The notes under the pieces were generated by a model. That model had not been told where the DNA came from. It was given only the letters and a program-made list of their open reading frames with translations, and searched no databases. Made by a program: the position numbers and the translations under genes. From Flavobacterium xinjiangense (GTDB lineage Bacteria > Bacteroidota > Bacteroidia > Flavobacteriales > Flavobacteriaceae), in assembly GCF_900142885.1 (NCBI RefSeq), contig NZ_FRCL01000004.1:186001-250000 (forward strand): a stretch of 64,000 nt of DNA. The letters are read 5' to 3'. Below are positions 17,634 through 28,500 of the stretch, piece by piece (the stretch's first letter is position 1; every line of letters begins with the position of its first letter).

Positions 17634-18698
17634 TTAAAATCCGGTGTTAAATAAATTGGTGTTTTTAAAGTTTCTGGTTATAAATTCAAATGCGGCACTC
17701 ATGACATTTCCCATCGACTTTGCTTTTTTAAAATTCAAATCATTGGTATAACTATACAGTTCCAATTTCAGCTGATTCAAATGTTCATCGGTCGAAATAA
17801 CATCCGACCCCATTATTTGCAATAGTCTTTTGATACGATTTTCGGCAGAATGTATTCTTTTGGCTAAAACAGCCCGCTCTTCATCTTTATACTGTTCTAT
17901 CGAACTATGTTGAAGTTTGTCTTTTACCAATTTTACCATTGGATAATTCTCTTTAAAAAACTGCGGACGATAGACCTTAAAATTTCCTTCAAAGCATTGT
18001 TGATCAAAATCAATAGCACGAATTCTATACACCACCTGATCAAAATCGTGAATTGGAATAATGACATAATTATAAGAACGCATATCCCCTAATAAACGTA
18101 TCATACAGCGTTCATTAAACTTAACAAATTCTTTGGCGATTTGTGATTTTTCTGTTTCAGTACAGTCAGCGAGAAGCGTTTTTATAAAAACATCTCCCGC
18201 AATTCCCATAATATGTTCTTCGATCAAAGTATCTTTGTAAACTAAAAAATTTATCTTATCCGGTGACAAAATATGCTCCAACTCCAAGCCGTAAACACGG
18301 GACGCATCTGCCCGCTTAATATAAAAATGCGTGTAATTATCATTTAAAATATTTCTTACTTTTATTCGAAAAGGTTTAGAATTTCCAAAAGTGCAATAGT
18401 CGATTGAATCCACATTCAAAAACTTAATAATCCCTAAGTTACCATCAGAATGCAACAATGAATAGATTTTCATTAAAGTCAAATCAATTTCACTTCTTTC
18501 GAATTCAGTGTAATACACCCTAACCCATAAAGTATCCTGATCGTGTTTATCATACACATTTATGGAACCTGAAAAGCGCAACAAATCATCGTAGAAAATG
18601 GGTACTTTAGAGATACGGTCAAATCGTTCCAAATAATCCAGTAAGGAATTATTTATAGGATAAGACGGTTTTTTTAAAAGCATTAATGGATCACTCAT
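17634..18698 (-). CDS. Conserved protein with protein-kinase-like motifs
   Basis: A 354-residue cytosolic protein of a family I cannot name. It carries a pattern suggestive of a kinase fold: HFYIKRAD with Lys129, an acidic helix region (LELEHIL), LLGDMRSYNY where Asp205 and Asn210 have the D-x4-N spacing of a catalytic loop, and RAIDFDQQ where Asp230 could be the metal-binding aspartate of a DFG-like motif. A Gly-rich loop is not obvious. The next gene starts 18 bp after its stop. Protein or small-molecule kinase activity is inference. Confidence 0.65.
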   Translation of the reverse strand: MSDPLMLLKKPSYPINNSLLDYLERFDRISKVPIFYDDLLRFSGSINVYDKHDQDTLWVRVYYTEFERSEIDLTLMKIYSLLHSDGNLGIIKFLNVDSIDYCTFGNSKPFRIKVRNILNDNYTHFYIKRADASRVYGLELEHILSPDKINFLVYKDTLIEEHIMGIAGDVFIKTLLADCTETEKSQIAKEFVKFNERCMIRLLGDMRSYNYVIIPIHDFDQVVYRIRAIDFDQQCFEGNFKVYRPQFFKENYPMVKLVKDKLQHSSIEQYKDEERAVLAKRIHSAENRIKRLLQIMGSDVISTDEHLNQLKLELYSYTNDLNFKKAKSMGNVMSAAFEFITRNFKNTNLFNTGF

Positions 18699-19055
18699 TT
18701 TTTAATAATAATTAAACACAAAATTACAACAATTTAAAGCTCAGTTAGGATAAAATCATTAACTTATTGAAGCCTGTAAAGGTTAGGACGTTAACATGAT
18801 AATATTATTCGGCCTTTTTTTATAAATAGCTATATAGAGAAAAACCAACCCCAAAATAAAAAACTCAATTATAAAAATAATCTTTCAAAATACAGTTCAA
18901 TTACAAAATCATAATCAATTAATTTAAAGCATATTAAGAATTACATCTCTACATATTCATCTACAAAAGCATCTTTATAGTGGTAAAAAAATCAAAACAT
19001 ACAAATTTATTATATATTTGATTGTCCCCAAGACATTTAAACCTACAAACCTACT
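18699..19055. other. Divergent intergenic region, 357 bp
   Basis: Separates the kinase-like gene (minus) from the PAS kinase (plus). It is AT-rich with no coding frame. The only clear signal is the -7 element at 19013-19020. Confidence 0.6.
19013..19020 (+). promoter_or_regulatory. -7 promoter element (TATATTTG)
   Basis: An exact TAnnTTTG match 35 bp before the ATG of the PAS histidine kinase. Confidence 0.6.
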
Positions 19056-20885
19056 ATGACGAATAAGCTTGAGCTTTACTGCAAAGCTGCCCAATCTGCA
19101 AAGATTGGTATATGGAAAATGAATATTATAACTAACGAGGTCTTTTGGGATGCCGTAACTAAACATATTCTAGAAGTTCCTGAAGACTTTGACCCTATTA
19201 ATGGTAGTGGTGTTAACTTTTACACAGAAGGTGAAAATAGAGACAAAATCAAAATGCTTATTAATCAAGCAATTAGTGATGGAATTTCATTTGAGGACAA
19301 ATTTCAAATTACAACAGGCAAAAACAATATCAAATATATTGAATGTGTCTGTCAAGTTGAAATAATTGATGGAATTCCGACCCAATTATTAGGTACTTTC
19401 CAGGATATTACCAAAGAACAGAATCTAATTCAGGAACTTCAATTGAGTGTTGAAAAATTTTCTTCTATTTTTTCAAGCGCTAATGATGCTATTTTTATAA
19501 TAGACACTTCAAATGGAATTATTACAGATTATAATCCCCGAGCAGAAGAGCTTACCGGATACAATAGCACTGAATTAAAAGGTTTGCATAATTCTGAATT
19601 ATTCCCATTAGAAAATAGAAAACAGGTCGCATTTTTCCTCAATTACAACTTAATAAAGGATGATTATGTTGTAAATGAGACTTCTATAAAAAATAAGTTC
19701 GAAAAATTAATCCCTGTTGAAATAGCTTTTGGTAAAAAGTTTAAAATGAATAAAATAACTTATTTAGTTTGTTTTTTCAGAGATATCAGTGAGCGGAAAA
19801 ATGTAGAAGAGAAATTGAATATGTTATCTCTTGCAGCTTCAGAAACTACAGATACAATTGTAATTGCAAATCCTAATGGTGATGCTATTTGGGCAAATAA
19901 TGCTTATTTAGAACTGACAGGGCTATGTTTAGAAGAAGTAATTGGCAAGAAACCAGGCTATCTATCCAAAGGTCCAGAAACGGATTTGCAATCAACAGCC
20001 AAAATGAGAAAAGCAATTCAGGATAAAGAAAGTATCAAAATTACAATTCTGAATTATAACAAGAAAAAAGAAAAATATTGGTTCGAGCTGAATATTACAA
20101 CACTATTTGATTCACAAAATAACTTCATCAATTTTGTGGGTGTAGGTCGAGATGTTACTTCCAGAATTGAAAAAGAAATTGAACTGCAACGACTACTAGA
20201 TGTTACCAGTCAGCAGAATAATAAATTATATAATTTTGCCCATATCGTTTCTCATAATATTAGGTCTCACACCAGTAATTTAACAATGGTTGTTGATTTA
20301 ATCGAAAATACCGAAACTACAACTGAAAAACTTTCCTATTTTGATTTATTTAAGGAAGGAACAGAAAAACTATCAGAAACAATTGAATATTTGAATGAAA
20401 TAATTACTATTCAACAAAAAACAAGCATTGAAAAAACGAAGATTCTTTTAAAAGATGAAATCGAAAAAACTAAAATGGCTTTAAGTTTAGTTATTAAACA
20501 AAGTCAAATTACAATAACCCATACCATCCCAGAAGATTTAATAGTGTATGCTGTTCCAGCATATCTGGATAGTATTTTACTTAATCTCTTTACTAACGCA
20601 ATAAAATATAAATCCCTTAACCGAAAAGCTTTTTTGGAGATTGGTTACGAAGTGAATGAAAACTATACCGTTATTAGCTTCAAAGACAATGGTCTGGGAT
20701 TAAATTTAGATAAAAACGGTCATAAAATTTTCGGAATGTACAAAACTTTTCATGGCAATGAAGATGCAAAAGGAATTGGATTGTATATAACCAAAAATCA
20801 ATTGGAAGCCATGGACGGTAAAATTGAAATCGAAAGTAAATTAGATCTTGGTTCTACATTTAAAATTTATTTGAATGAAAAATAA
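19056..20885 (+). CDS. PAS-domain sensor histidine kinase
   Basis: A 609-residue cytosolic kinase without transmembrane segments. Three PAS units occupy roughly residues 5-125, 130-255 and 258-375; each ends in a PAC-like FxDI/GRDV motif. The phosphoacceptor is His400 in SHNIRSHTSN. The ATPase domain shows the N box (LFTNAIKYKS), FKDNGLGLN and AKGIGLYITKNQ. It lacks a fused receiver; a single-domain response regulator overlaps its 3' end by 11 bp. The input is unknown, probably an intracellular redox or ligand signal. It is a paralogue of the kinase at 35521. Confidence 0.92.
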   Translation: MTNKLELYCKAAQSAKIGIWKMNIITNEVFWDAVTKHILEVPEDFDPINGSGVNFYTEGENRDKIKMLINQAISDGISFEDKFQITTGKNNIKYIECVCQVEIIDGIPTQLLGTFQDITKEQNLIQELQLSVEKFSSIFSSANDAIFIIDTSNGIITDYNPRAEELTGYNSTELKGLHNSELFPLENRKQVAFFLNYNLIKDDYVVNETSIKNKFEKLIPVEIAFGKKFKMNKITYLVCFFRDISERKNVEEKLNMLSLAASETTDTIVIANPNGDAIWANNAYLELTGLCLEEVIGKKPGYLSKGPETDLQSTAKMRKAIQDKESIKITILNYNKKKEKYWFELNITTLFDSQNNFINFVGVGRDVTSRIEKEIELQRLLDVTSQQNNKLYNFAHIVSHNIRSHTSNLTMVVDLIENTETTTEKLSYFDLFKEGTEKLSETIEYLNEIITIQQKTSIEKTKILLKDEIEKTKMALSLVIKQSQITITHTIPEDLIVYAVPAYLDSILLNLFTNAIKYKSLNRKAFLEIGYEVNENYTVISFKDNGLGLNLDKNGHKIFGMYKTFHGNEDAKGIGLYITKNQLEAMDGKIEIESKLDLGSTFKIYLNEK

Positions 20886-21291
20886 AATAACCTATATCAT
20901 TGATGATGATCAATTATCCGTAAAATTGGTCAGTATGCTTATTATTAAAAATGAGTTTTGCGAAACAATCAATCCGTTTTTTAGTCCGCAAATAGCATTA
21001 GAGGAATTAAAAAAGAATTGTACAGAGAACAAAAACCTACCCGATGCAATTTTACTTGATCTCAATATGCCTGTTATGGATGGTTGGCAATTTCTAGATG
21101 AGTTTAATGATTTATCTATAAAAAAAGAAATTCCCATATTTATTATTACTTCATCAATTGACCCCGTTGATATTGAAATGTCGAAAAAATATAAAATGGT
21201 AAAAAGTTATATCATGAAACCGATTAATGCTGAAAAATTACAAGCAGCATCCATACTCATTGGTAAAAAACAATTTCCCGATCAGCAGTAA
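20875..21291 (+). CDS. Single-domain CheY-like response regulator
   Basis: A 138-residue receiver-only protein. IIDDDQ near residue 8 supplies the acidic pocket, Asp62 in LLDLNMPVMDGW is the phosphorylation site, and Lys in YIMKPIN is the conserved lysine. There is no output domain, so it probably acts by protein contact or as a phosphorelay link. The start codon lies inside the kinase gene, indicating translational coupling. It closely resembles the receiver at 37236. Confidence 0.92.
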   Translation: MKNKITYIIDDDQLSVKLVSMLIIKNEFCETINPFFSPQIALEELKKNCTENKNLPDAILLDLNMPVMDGWQFLDEFNDLSIKKEIPIFIITSSIDPVDIEMSKKYKMVKSYIMKPINAEKLQAASILIGKKQFPDQQ

Positions 21292-21340
21292 CAAATTTCT
21301 ATTTTGTTCGTCATATAAAAACATATCAAAAACGAACATT

Positions 21341-22237
21341 TTGGAAATTATTCTCTCTATTAAAAATCTTAACAAACGTTACGGCAGTTTACAAGCCTTA
21401 AGTAACGTTTCATTCGAAATACACAAAGGCAATGTTTACGGTATACTTGGTCCAAACGGAAGTGGAAAATCGACAACCTTAGGAATTATATTAAATGTAG
21501 TCAACAAAACGTCTGGAGAATACAGTTGGTTTGGCGGCACCATGCAAACTCATGAAGCACTTAAAAAAGTGGGGGCAATTATAGAAAGACCCAATTTCTA
21601 TCCTTACATGACCGCAAAAGAAAACCTAGAATTGGTTTGTAAAATCAAAGGTATCAACTACGCAAAAGTAAACGAAAAGTTAGAATTAGTAGGTCTGGTA
21701 GACAGACAGAACAGCAAATTCAGCACTTTTTCTCTTGGAATGAAACAACGGTTAGCTATTGCATCTGCCCTGCTAAACGATCCCGAAATTTTAATTCTTG
21801 ACGAACCCACAAATGGCTTAGACCCACAGGGTATTCATCAAATTCGCGATATTATCAAGCATATTGCTGCTCAAGGAACCACCATTTTATTGGCTTCTCA
21901 TTTATTAGATGAAGTCGAAAAAGTATGTACACATGCATTAGTTTTAAGAAAAGGAGAAGTCTTATATTCCGGATTGGTTGATGGAATGTCAGCGAATGAA
22001 GGATTCTTTGAGCTTCAAGCTGATGACAATGAAAATCTAATGTCTGCTTTAAAAACTCATCCAGCGGTTAAAAATAGTGTAAAGGAAGAAGGAAAAGTAT
22101 TGGTTTATTTAAAAGATAAATTGGAGGCAAGGGAACTGAATCAATTTCTCTTTGAAAATAATATTATTCTGAGTCATTTAGTAAAACGCAAAAACAGTTT
22201 AGAAGAACAATTTTTGGCATTGACTAAAAACAAATAA
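21341..22237 (+). CDS. ABC transporter ATP-binding protein
   Basis: A 298-residue ATPase starting at a TTG (21341), which gives the usual N-terminus just before ILSIKNLNKRYG. An upstream in-frame start at 21227 would lie inside the receiver gene and add a low-complexity extension. Walker A is GPNGSGKST, the signature loop is FSLGMKQR, Walker B is EILILDEPTNGLDPQG, and the switch histidine is in LLASHLLDEVEK. It pairs with the permease 57 bp downstream, forming an ABC-2-type exporter of unknown substrate, similar to bacitracin/lantibiotic-type or lipid exporters. Confidence 0.9.
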   Translation: MEIILSIKNLNKRYGSLQALSNVSFEIHKGNVYGILGPNGSGKSTTLGIILNVVNKTSGEYSWFGGTMQTHEALKKVGAIIERPNFYPYMTAKENLELVCKIKGINYAKVNEKLELVGLVDRQNSKFSTFSLGMKQRLAIASALLNDPEILILDEPTNGLDPQGIHQIRDIIKHIAAQGTTILLASHLLDEVEKVCTHALVLRKGEVLYSGLVDGMSANEGFFELQADDNENLMSALKTHPAVKNSVKEEGKVLVYLKDKLEARELNQFLFENNIILSHLVKRKNSLEEQFLALTKNK

Positions 22238-22294
22238 CCCATTCTTTAAAAAATCTGAATTTATAAATCTGATCTACAAAATATCTCTAATAAA

Positions 22295-23131
22295 ATGAAA
22301 CGACTTCTCTCAATAGAACTTCAAAAAATATGGAAAAATAAAGCGAGCCGTGTTTTGACTTTAACTTATTTTATTCTCTTAACTTTTATTGCATTAATTG
22401 CTTCAATAAAGTTTGATTTAGGAGTTTTTAAACTTCATCTTGCCGAAATGGGAATTTTTAATTTTCCTTTTATATGGCATTTTAACACCTATATCGCTGC
22501 AATACTAAAATTATTTTTAGCTATTGTCATAGTTTCCATGATGGCGAACGAATATAGTTACGGTACTTTGAAACAAAACTTAATTGACGGTATGAGTAAA
22601 AAAGAGTTTATTCAATCTAAATTTTTGACCATTTTATTATTTGCATTTGCATCGACGGTTTTTATTTTTGTACTGTCCCTGATTTTAGGGTATGGATTTT
22701 CTTCATACACAGAAATTGGAATTGTTTTTTCTGATTTAGAATATCTGCTGGCCTACTTTATAAAACTAATTGGATTTTTCTCTTTCTGTTTATTTTTAGG
22801 AATATTAGTTAAGCGATCTGCATTTGCGCTGGGATTCCTTTTAGTTTGGAGTATTATTGAGGGTATTTTAAAAGGAATTTTGACTTTTAAAATTTTTCCT
22901 GACAGTAAAATAGCAAGCTATATTACACAATTTTTTCCATTGGAATCAATGTCGAATTTAATTGTGGAACCATTCTCCAGACTATCTGTCGTAAAATCCA
23001 TAGGGACGCAAATAGGAATAGAAAACAACAAGGACTATGGAGTACCTTTTCTATCTATTTTAATTGTTTTGGCTTGGACGCTGATTTTCAATTTCTTATC
23101 CTATAGATTATTAAAAAATAGAGATTTGTAG
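22295..23131 (+). CDS. ABC-2-type transporter permease
   Basis: A 278-residue membrane protein with about six transmembrane helices. The N-terminal amphipathic start (MKRLLSIELQKIWKNKASRVL) and the motif NEYSYGTLKQNLIDGMSKKEF between helices two and three are typical of ABC-2 permeases. It is the membrane partner of the preceding ATPase. Substrate unknown. Confidence 0.9.
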   Translation: MKRLLSIELQKIWKNKASRVLTLTYFILLTFIALIASIKFDLGVFKLHLAEMGIFNFPFIWHFNTYIAAILKLFLAIVIVSMMANEYSYGTLKQNLIDGMSKKEFIQSKFLTILLFAFASTVFIFVLSLILGYGFSSYTEIGIVFSDLEYLLAYFIKLIGFFSFCLFLGILVKRSAFALGFLLVWSIIEGILKGILTFKIFPDSKIASYITQFFPLESMSNLIVEPFSRLSVVKSIGTQIGIENNKDYGVPFLSILIVLAWTLIFNFLSYRLLKNRDL

Positions 23132-23146
23132 TATCTTTACTGAGCT

Positions 23147-25486
23147 ATGAAATCTATAAATAAAATAATAGTTTATATTTTCATCTGTTGCTACAGCTAT
23201 TTTGCAACTGCACAATCTATATCGGTAAACGATTCCTACACCGCACAACAACTTGTTGAAAATGTTTTGGTAAATAACAGTTCCTGCGTTTCAATTTCTA
23301 ATCCAATTGCAACGGGAGACAATTCTACTCCAGGCAAAAGGAGTTATGGCTATTTTAATAATCAGGGAGGAAGTTTCCCTTTTACGGAAGGAGTACTATT
23401 AAGCACTTGGAGTAGCACCAATTCAGAAGCTCCTTATGTTGCAAACGTTCCTGCGGGAGACAGCAATGCATGGTTAGGTGATTCCGATTTAAATACAGTT
23501 TTAGGCAAATCTACTCTAAACGCAACGGTTTTAGAATTCGATTTCACACCTCTAACCAATTTTTTAAGTTTTGATTATATATTTGCGTCCAATGAATACC
23601 AGAGTTTTTTCCCTTGTAGCTATTCAGATGCTTTTGCTTTTTTAATAAAAGAGGCAGGAAGCGCTGGACCTTATCAAAACCTAGCTATTATTCCAAATAC
23701 CACCACGCCCGTTTCATCTACAAATGTACATCCCCTAATTACTCCAGTAAATCCTCCTCCTGCTTTTGGAATAAATGGATGTCCTGCAATAAATGATGCT
23801 TTTTTTGGAGCATTTAATACCTCTTCAAGTCCCATAAACTATGCAGGACAAACTGTTGTTCTGAATGCTAAAACTACTGTAATACCTAATAAAAAGTACC
23901 ACATAAAACTAGTTATCGCCGACAATGAATCTACAACATTTAACTCTGCTGTTTTTATAAAAGCAGGAAGTTTTACTTCCAAAATCGATTTAGGTTCTAA
24001 TCGACTATTTCCAAATAATCCCATTTGTTATGGAGAAAATTTCATCATTGACACTAAACTATCGGGAGCATATTCTTATAAATGGTATAGAAATGGTTCC
24101 CCAATTCCAATTTTAGGAGAAATAGGTCCTTCCCTAAAAGTTACTGACACTGGCGTTTATAAGGTTGAAGTTGAATTAGGAAGTCCCAATTGTATTGCTA
24201 CAGGTGAAATAAAAATTGATTTTACGCCACAAATTGTACTAAAAAACACCTCTATATTTCAATGTGATGAAAATGGGGATGGAATTGCAATTTTTGATTT
24301 AAATAAAGCTGAAGCAATCATAAAAAACAATAATAGCAATTTAAGTCAAATGTTTTTTTTCGAAAACAGCATTGATGCCCAAAAAAATCAAAATCCAATT
24401 CCAAACCCAAATAGCTACACAAACAAGTCTAATAATCAAATTGTAATCGCAAAAGTTCTAGATACTTATGGATGCCCCATATATGCAGAATTGACATTGT
24501 CTATTTCGAACAAAACCATTACACCACTAGCGCCAATAATAGTTTGCGATGATGATGGATCCAGTGATGGAATATATCAATTTGATCTAATGGGTATTGC
24601 TACGTCAGGTTATTTTTCTGGTATAGGAAATAATATTTTTGTCTCTTTTTATTCAAACTCAGCAGATGCTTATCTTGAAAAAAACGCATTATCTTTTTTA
24701 TTCAAAAATACGATCCCTTTTCAGCAAACGCTGTATGCAAGAGTGCTTACCGGATCTGATTGCTATGCGATTACTCCAATTACTCTTGTTATAAACACAT
24801 TTAATCCTCCTAACTTTGAAAATGAAAACATCCCTTTATGCGAAGGAAGTGCACTTAATTTATCTGTAAGCAATAATTTCTTAAGTTATTTGTGGAATAC
24901 TCTTGCAACTACTAATTCCATTTTAGTCAGTACACCGGGAGACTATTCGGTAAAAGTTACCAATACAAATGGATGTACCGCTACAAAAAAATTTAATGTT
25001 TCAGCATCTGGAATCGCAACAATTACAGATGCAATAGTTACTGATTTTGCAGCAAATGAAAATTCAGTTTTGGTCGAATATTCTGGAGTCGGTAATTATG
25101 AATTTTCATTAGACGGCTCTTTTTTTCAAGATAATCCTTTATTTACGGGAGTAGCTGCGGGAGAATATTTAGTTTATGCCAATGATAAAAACGGTTGCGG
25201 TTTATCTATTCCTTTTAAAATTTATGTTTTGGATTATCCTCGTTTTTTTACTCCAAATGGAGATGGATATAATGATTTTTGGGAGATTAAAAATCTGGAC
25301 CTTTTACCAAAATCTACAGTAACTATTTTTAATCGATACGGTAAATTATTGAAGCAGTTTAATTCAGTTAGTTCTGGTTGGAACGGAACATTCAACGGAT
25401 ATTTACTACCCGCAGATGATTATTGGTTTAACATAACTTTTGAGGAAAATAAAACCATAAAAGGTCATTTTTCGCTAAAAAGATAA
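23147..25486 (+). CDS. T9SS type B sorted protein with choice-of-anchor L domain
   Basis: A 779-residue exported protein. The signal peptide spans about 1-23. Residues about 25-275 form a choice-of-anchor L-type domain (SFPFTEGVLLSTWSS, LSFDYIFASNEYQ). Ig-like beta-rich repeats follow, and the last 80 residues are a type B gliding-motility/T9SS sorting domain (FFTPNGDGYNDFW near 705, then FNRYGKLLKQF, ending GHFSLKR). It should pass through Sec and then the type IX system to the cell surface. It is first of three such genes and follows the ABC permease by only 15 bp. Confidence 0.9.
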   Translation: MKSINKIIVYIFICCYSYFATAQSISVNDSYTAQQLVENVLVNNSSCVSISNPIATGDNSTPGKRSYGYFNNQGGSFPFTEGVLLSTWSSTNSEAPYVANVPAGDSNAWLGDSDLNTVLGKSTLNATVLEFDFTPLTNFLSFDYIFASNEYQSFFPCSYSDAFAFLIKEAGSAGPYQNLAIIPNTTTPVSSTNVHPLITPVNPPPAFGINGCPAINDAFFGAFNTSSSPINYAGQTVVLNAKTTVIPNKKYHIKLVIADNESTTFNSAVFIKAGSFTSKIDLGSNRLFPNNPICYGENFIIDTKLSGAYSYKWYRNGSPIPILGEIGPSLKVTDTGVYKVEVELGSPNCIATGEIKIDFTPQIVLKNTSIFQCDENGDGIAIFDLNKAEAIIKNNNSNLSQMFFFENSIDAQKNQNPIPNPNSYTNKSNNQIVIAKVLDTYGCPIYAELTLSISNKTITPLAPIIVCDDDGSSDGIYQFDLMGIATSGYFSGIGNNIFVSFYSNSADAYLEKNALSFLFKNTIPFQQTLYARVLTGSDCYAITPITLVINTFNPPNFENENIPLCEGSALNLSVSNNFLSYLWNTLATTNSILVSTPGDYSVKVTNTNGCTATKKFNVSASGIATITDAIVTDFAANENSVLVEYSGVGNYEFSLDGSFFQDNPLFTGVAAGEYLVYANDKNGCGLSIPFKIYVLDYPRFFTPNGDGYNDFWEIKNLDLLPKSTVTIFNRYGKLLKQFNSVSSGWNGTFNGYLLPADDYWFNITFEENKTIKGHFSLKR

Positions 25487-25510
25487 TAGTTATTTTCCTA
25501 TTTTTAGACC

Positions 25511-28500
25511 ATGAAAAAAACTTTACTTATTTTCTTTATTTTTTTATCAATAAGTTGCTTTGCCCAATTTAGTAAAACACATTACATACCTCCATTAACT
25601 TCTGGAACTTCCACCGGAGTTGCTCCGCAAGATCATTATTTATACATTTCTACCCCTAGCCTACTAGATGTCAAAGTAAAAGTAATTGAAATTGGAGGAA
25701 GTGTATTTACACGTTCAGTAAGCAAAAATAATCCTTGGATTTACTTTATTGGATCGGGTAACAATACGCAAATATTTACACCCAATACAACTATCGGAAA
25801 ATTAAGCAACAAAGGTTATATTGTAGAAGCCGACGATTTAATTTATACCAGCTTACGAACAAATGCTGGAGGATATAATCAAGCTGGGGGATTAGTTTCG
25901 AAAGGAAATAGTGCCTTGGGGAAAGAGTTTAGAATTGGAGCGATGCTAAACAAATATAACACTAGTGGCTTAATGAATTTCGCGTCAATTTTAGCTGTTG
26001 AAAATGGTACCAATATAACGATATCCAATATCCCTAATGGTACAGTTTTAACCAACGGAACAATTATTACGGGCCCATTATCATTCACCTTGAATAAAAA
26101 TGAAAGTTATGTTTTAGCTATAGAAAACAACGGTTCAAACTTTAACAGTACTAACATTATAGGTAGTTTAGTAAATTCTGATAAAGATATTGTTGTAAAC
26201 GCTGGTTCATTTGGTGGTTCTAATTATGAAGGACCAACTACTGCCTTTTCAACAGGAAGAGATGTTGGTTTTGATCAAATAGTTTCTTTTGAAAAAACGG
26301 GAAAAGAATATATTTTTATAAAAGGATTAGGTACTGATGTTTTGGAACGTGTCTTGTTAATTGCACACAAAGACAATACTAAAATTTACGTTAATGGAAA
26401 TACTACGCCAATTATTAAAAATGCGGGGGAATATTTAATACTAGATGGTAGTTATTACAGTAATAATAATCTATACGTTACCAGTTCCGAAAATATTTTT
26501 GCCTACCAAAGCATAGGTGGTACAGATTCGCCTGCCAATCAAAATCTATTTTTTGTGCCACCTATAAATTGTTCTACACCTACTATCGTTGACAATATTC
26601 CTTTCATAGATTCAATTGGCAATACTTCTTTCGGCGGAAGTATAAATGTTGTGACAGAAGCTGGCGCCATTGTTTTAATAAATGATGCACCAATCCAATC
26701 CAGTCCAATAACTATAAATGGAAACCCCGGTTTTGTATATTATTCTGTCAATGGATTGTCTGGAAATGTAAGTGTAAAATCCACCAAACAGGTTTATGTT
26801 TCTTATTTGGGCACAAATGGTACCGCAACTTATGGAGGTTACTATTCTGGTTTCGATTTAAAACCAGAAATTATTTCCGATAAACTTGCGGTATCCACTA
26901 CCGCCTGTATTCCAAATATGATATTAAAAATTAATGAATTAACCTCTTATGATACTTTTCAATGGTTTTTTAACGAGGTAGCTATCCCTGGAGCAACCAC
27001 TAATAAATTTACTCCTACCCAATCTGGATATTACCAAGTAAGAGGAAGCATTTTGAACTGCGGTTCAACTGTTTTTTCGGACAAAATACCTGTGAGTAAT
27101 TGTCCCGATGATTCTGACAATGATGGCACCAATAACAATATTGACATTGATTTAGATAACGATGGAATAACTAACCAATTTGAAGCATTTATTTCATTAA
27201 TTAACCAGTCTAATCCAGTTTTAGGCACAGGCTATAGTGGTTTAATAAACGGATCTGGTAGTATTATGGGTAAACCATTATATGGATTTGTATCTGAAGT
27301 GCCCGCTGGTAAAACCAAAACAACAAGTTATACCCTAAACTTAAATCAGCCTGAATCGTTAAATTTTAGTTATATCAGTCAAGACAATGCCAGTCAAGCA
27401 ACGCTTGTTTCTGATTATATGAATAGTGACGGAGATTTTATAGTACGCGTACCAACTGACAAAACCATTACAATTACCGATCCTAATGGCCAATTATTGA
27501 TCGACACCAATTATGATGGAATTTATGAAAGTGGTGTAAAGGAATTTTCATCTTTCGAAATCCGTTTCAGACTCAATAGCACAACTCCATTAATTCCCGG
27601 AACTGGTTTATTCAAATTTCAAACGTATTTAACAAGTTCACTTACTTTTTCTCACAGCAATTTATCTGACTTAAATAGCAACAAAGCAACATTTGCTATT
27701 GAACATATCCAAACATTTGATTCTGATTCTGATGGCATTCCAGATTTATTAGACATTGACAGCGACAACGATGGAATTCCTGACACTATTGAAGCACAAG
27801 GAAAAGGTTTTAAAGTTTTTTCAGGAATAGATTCCAATAAAAATGGACTAGACAATGTTTTTGAACCAGGTCTAACAAAAATTAATACAGATAATGATAT
27901 TTATAACACTTATTCTGTACATGATGTACTCGATCTAGACAGTGACAATGATGGTATTTATGACTTGGTCGAATCAGGAAGTAATGCAATTGATACAAAT
28001 AAAGATGGAGTTATAGATGGGTTAGCATCTTCTTTTGGTGCCAATGGCTTGTTTGACGCACTTGAAACGAGTCCAGATAGCGGCAAATTAAATTACACCA
28101 TTACAGATACTGACTCCGATGGAAATTTTAACTACATAGATTTGGACAGCGATAATGATCTTTGCAATGACGTCACAGAAGCTGGATTTGCAGACCCTAA
28201 TTTTGATGGATTATTGGGAAACAATCCAATTACAATCAATACAAATGGTATAGTAAAAAGCGGTACAAATGGTTACACAGTACCCAATTCAAACTATATC
28301 ACCGCAGGTCTTATCATTATTACATCACAACCACAAAACAAGTCACAATGTGTTTTACAAAATGTTAGTATTACAATTGCGTCAAATGTGGACACATTCC
28401 AATGGCAGGTTTCTACCGATGGAATCTTATGGAATAACATTGTAAATAATTCAATCTACTCTAATTCGAATACAAATTCGCTTTTAATTACAAGTGTCAG

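Noticed and set aside
21227..21340. Longer start for the ABC ATPase
   Set aside because: It overlaps the receiver gene and adds a sequence absent from the family; the TTG at 21341 fits better.
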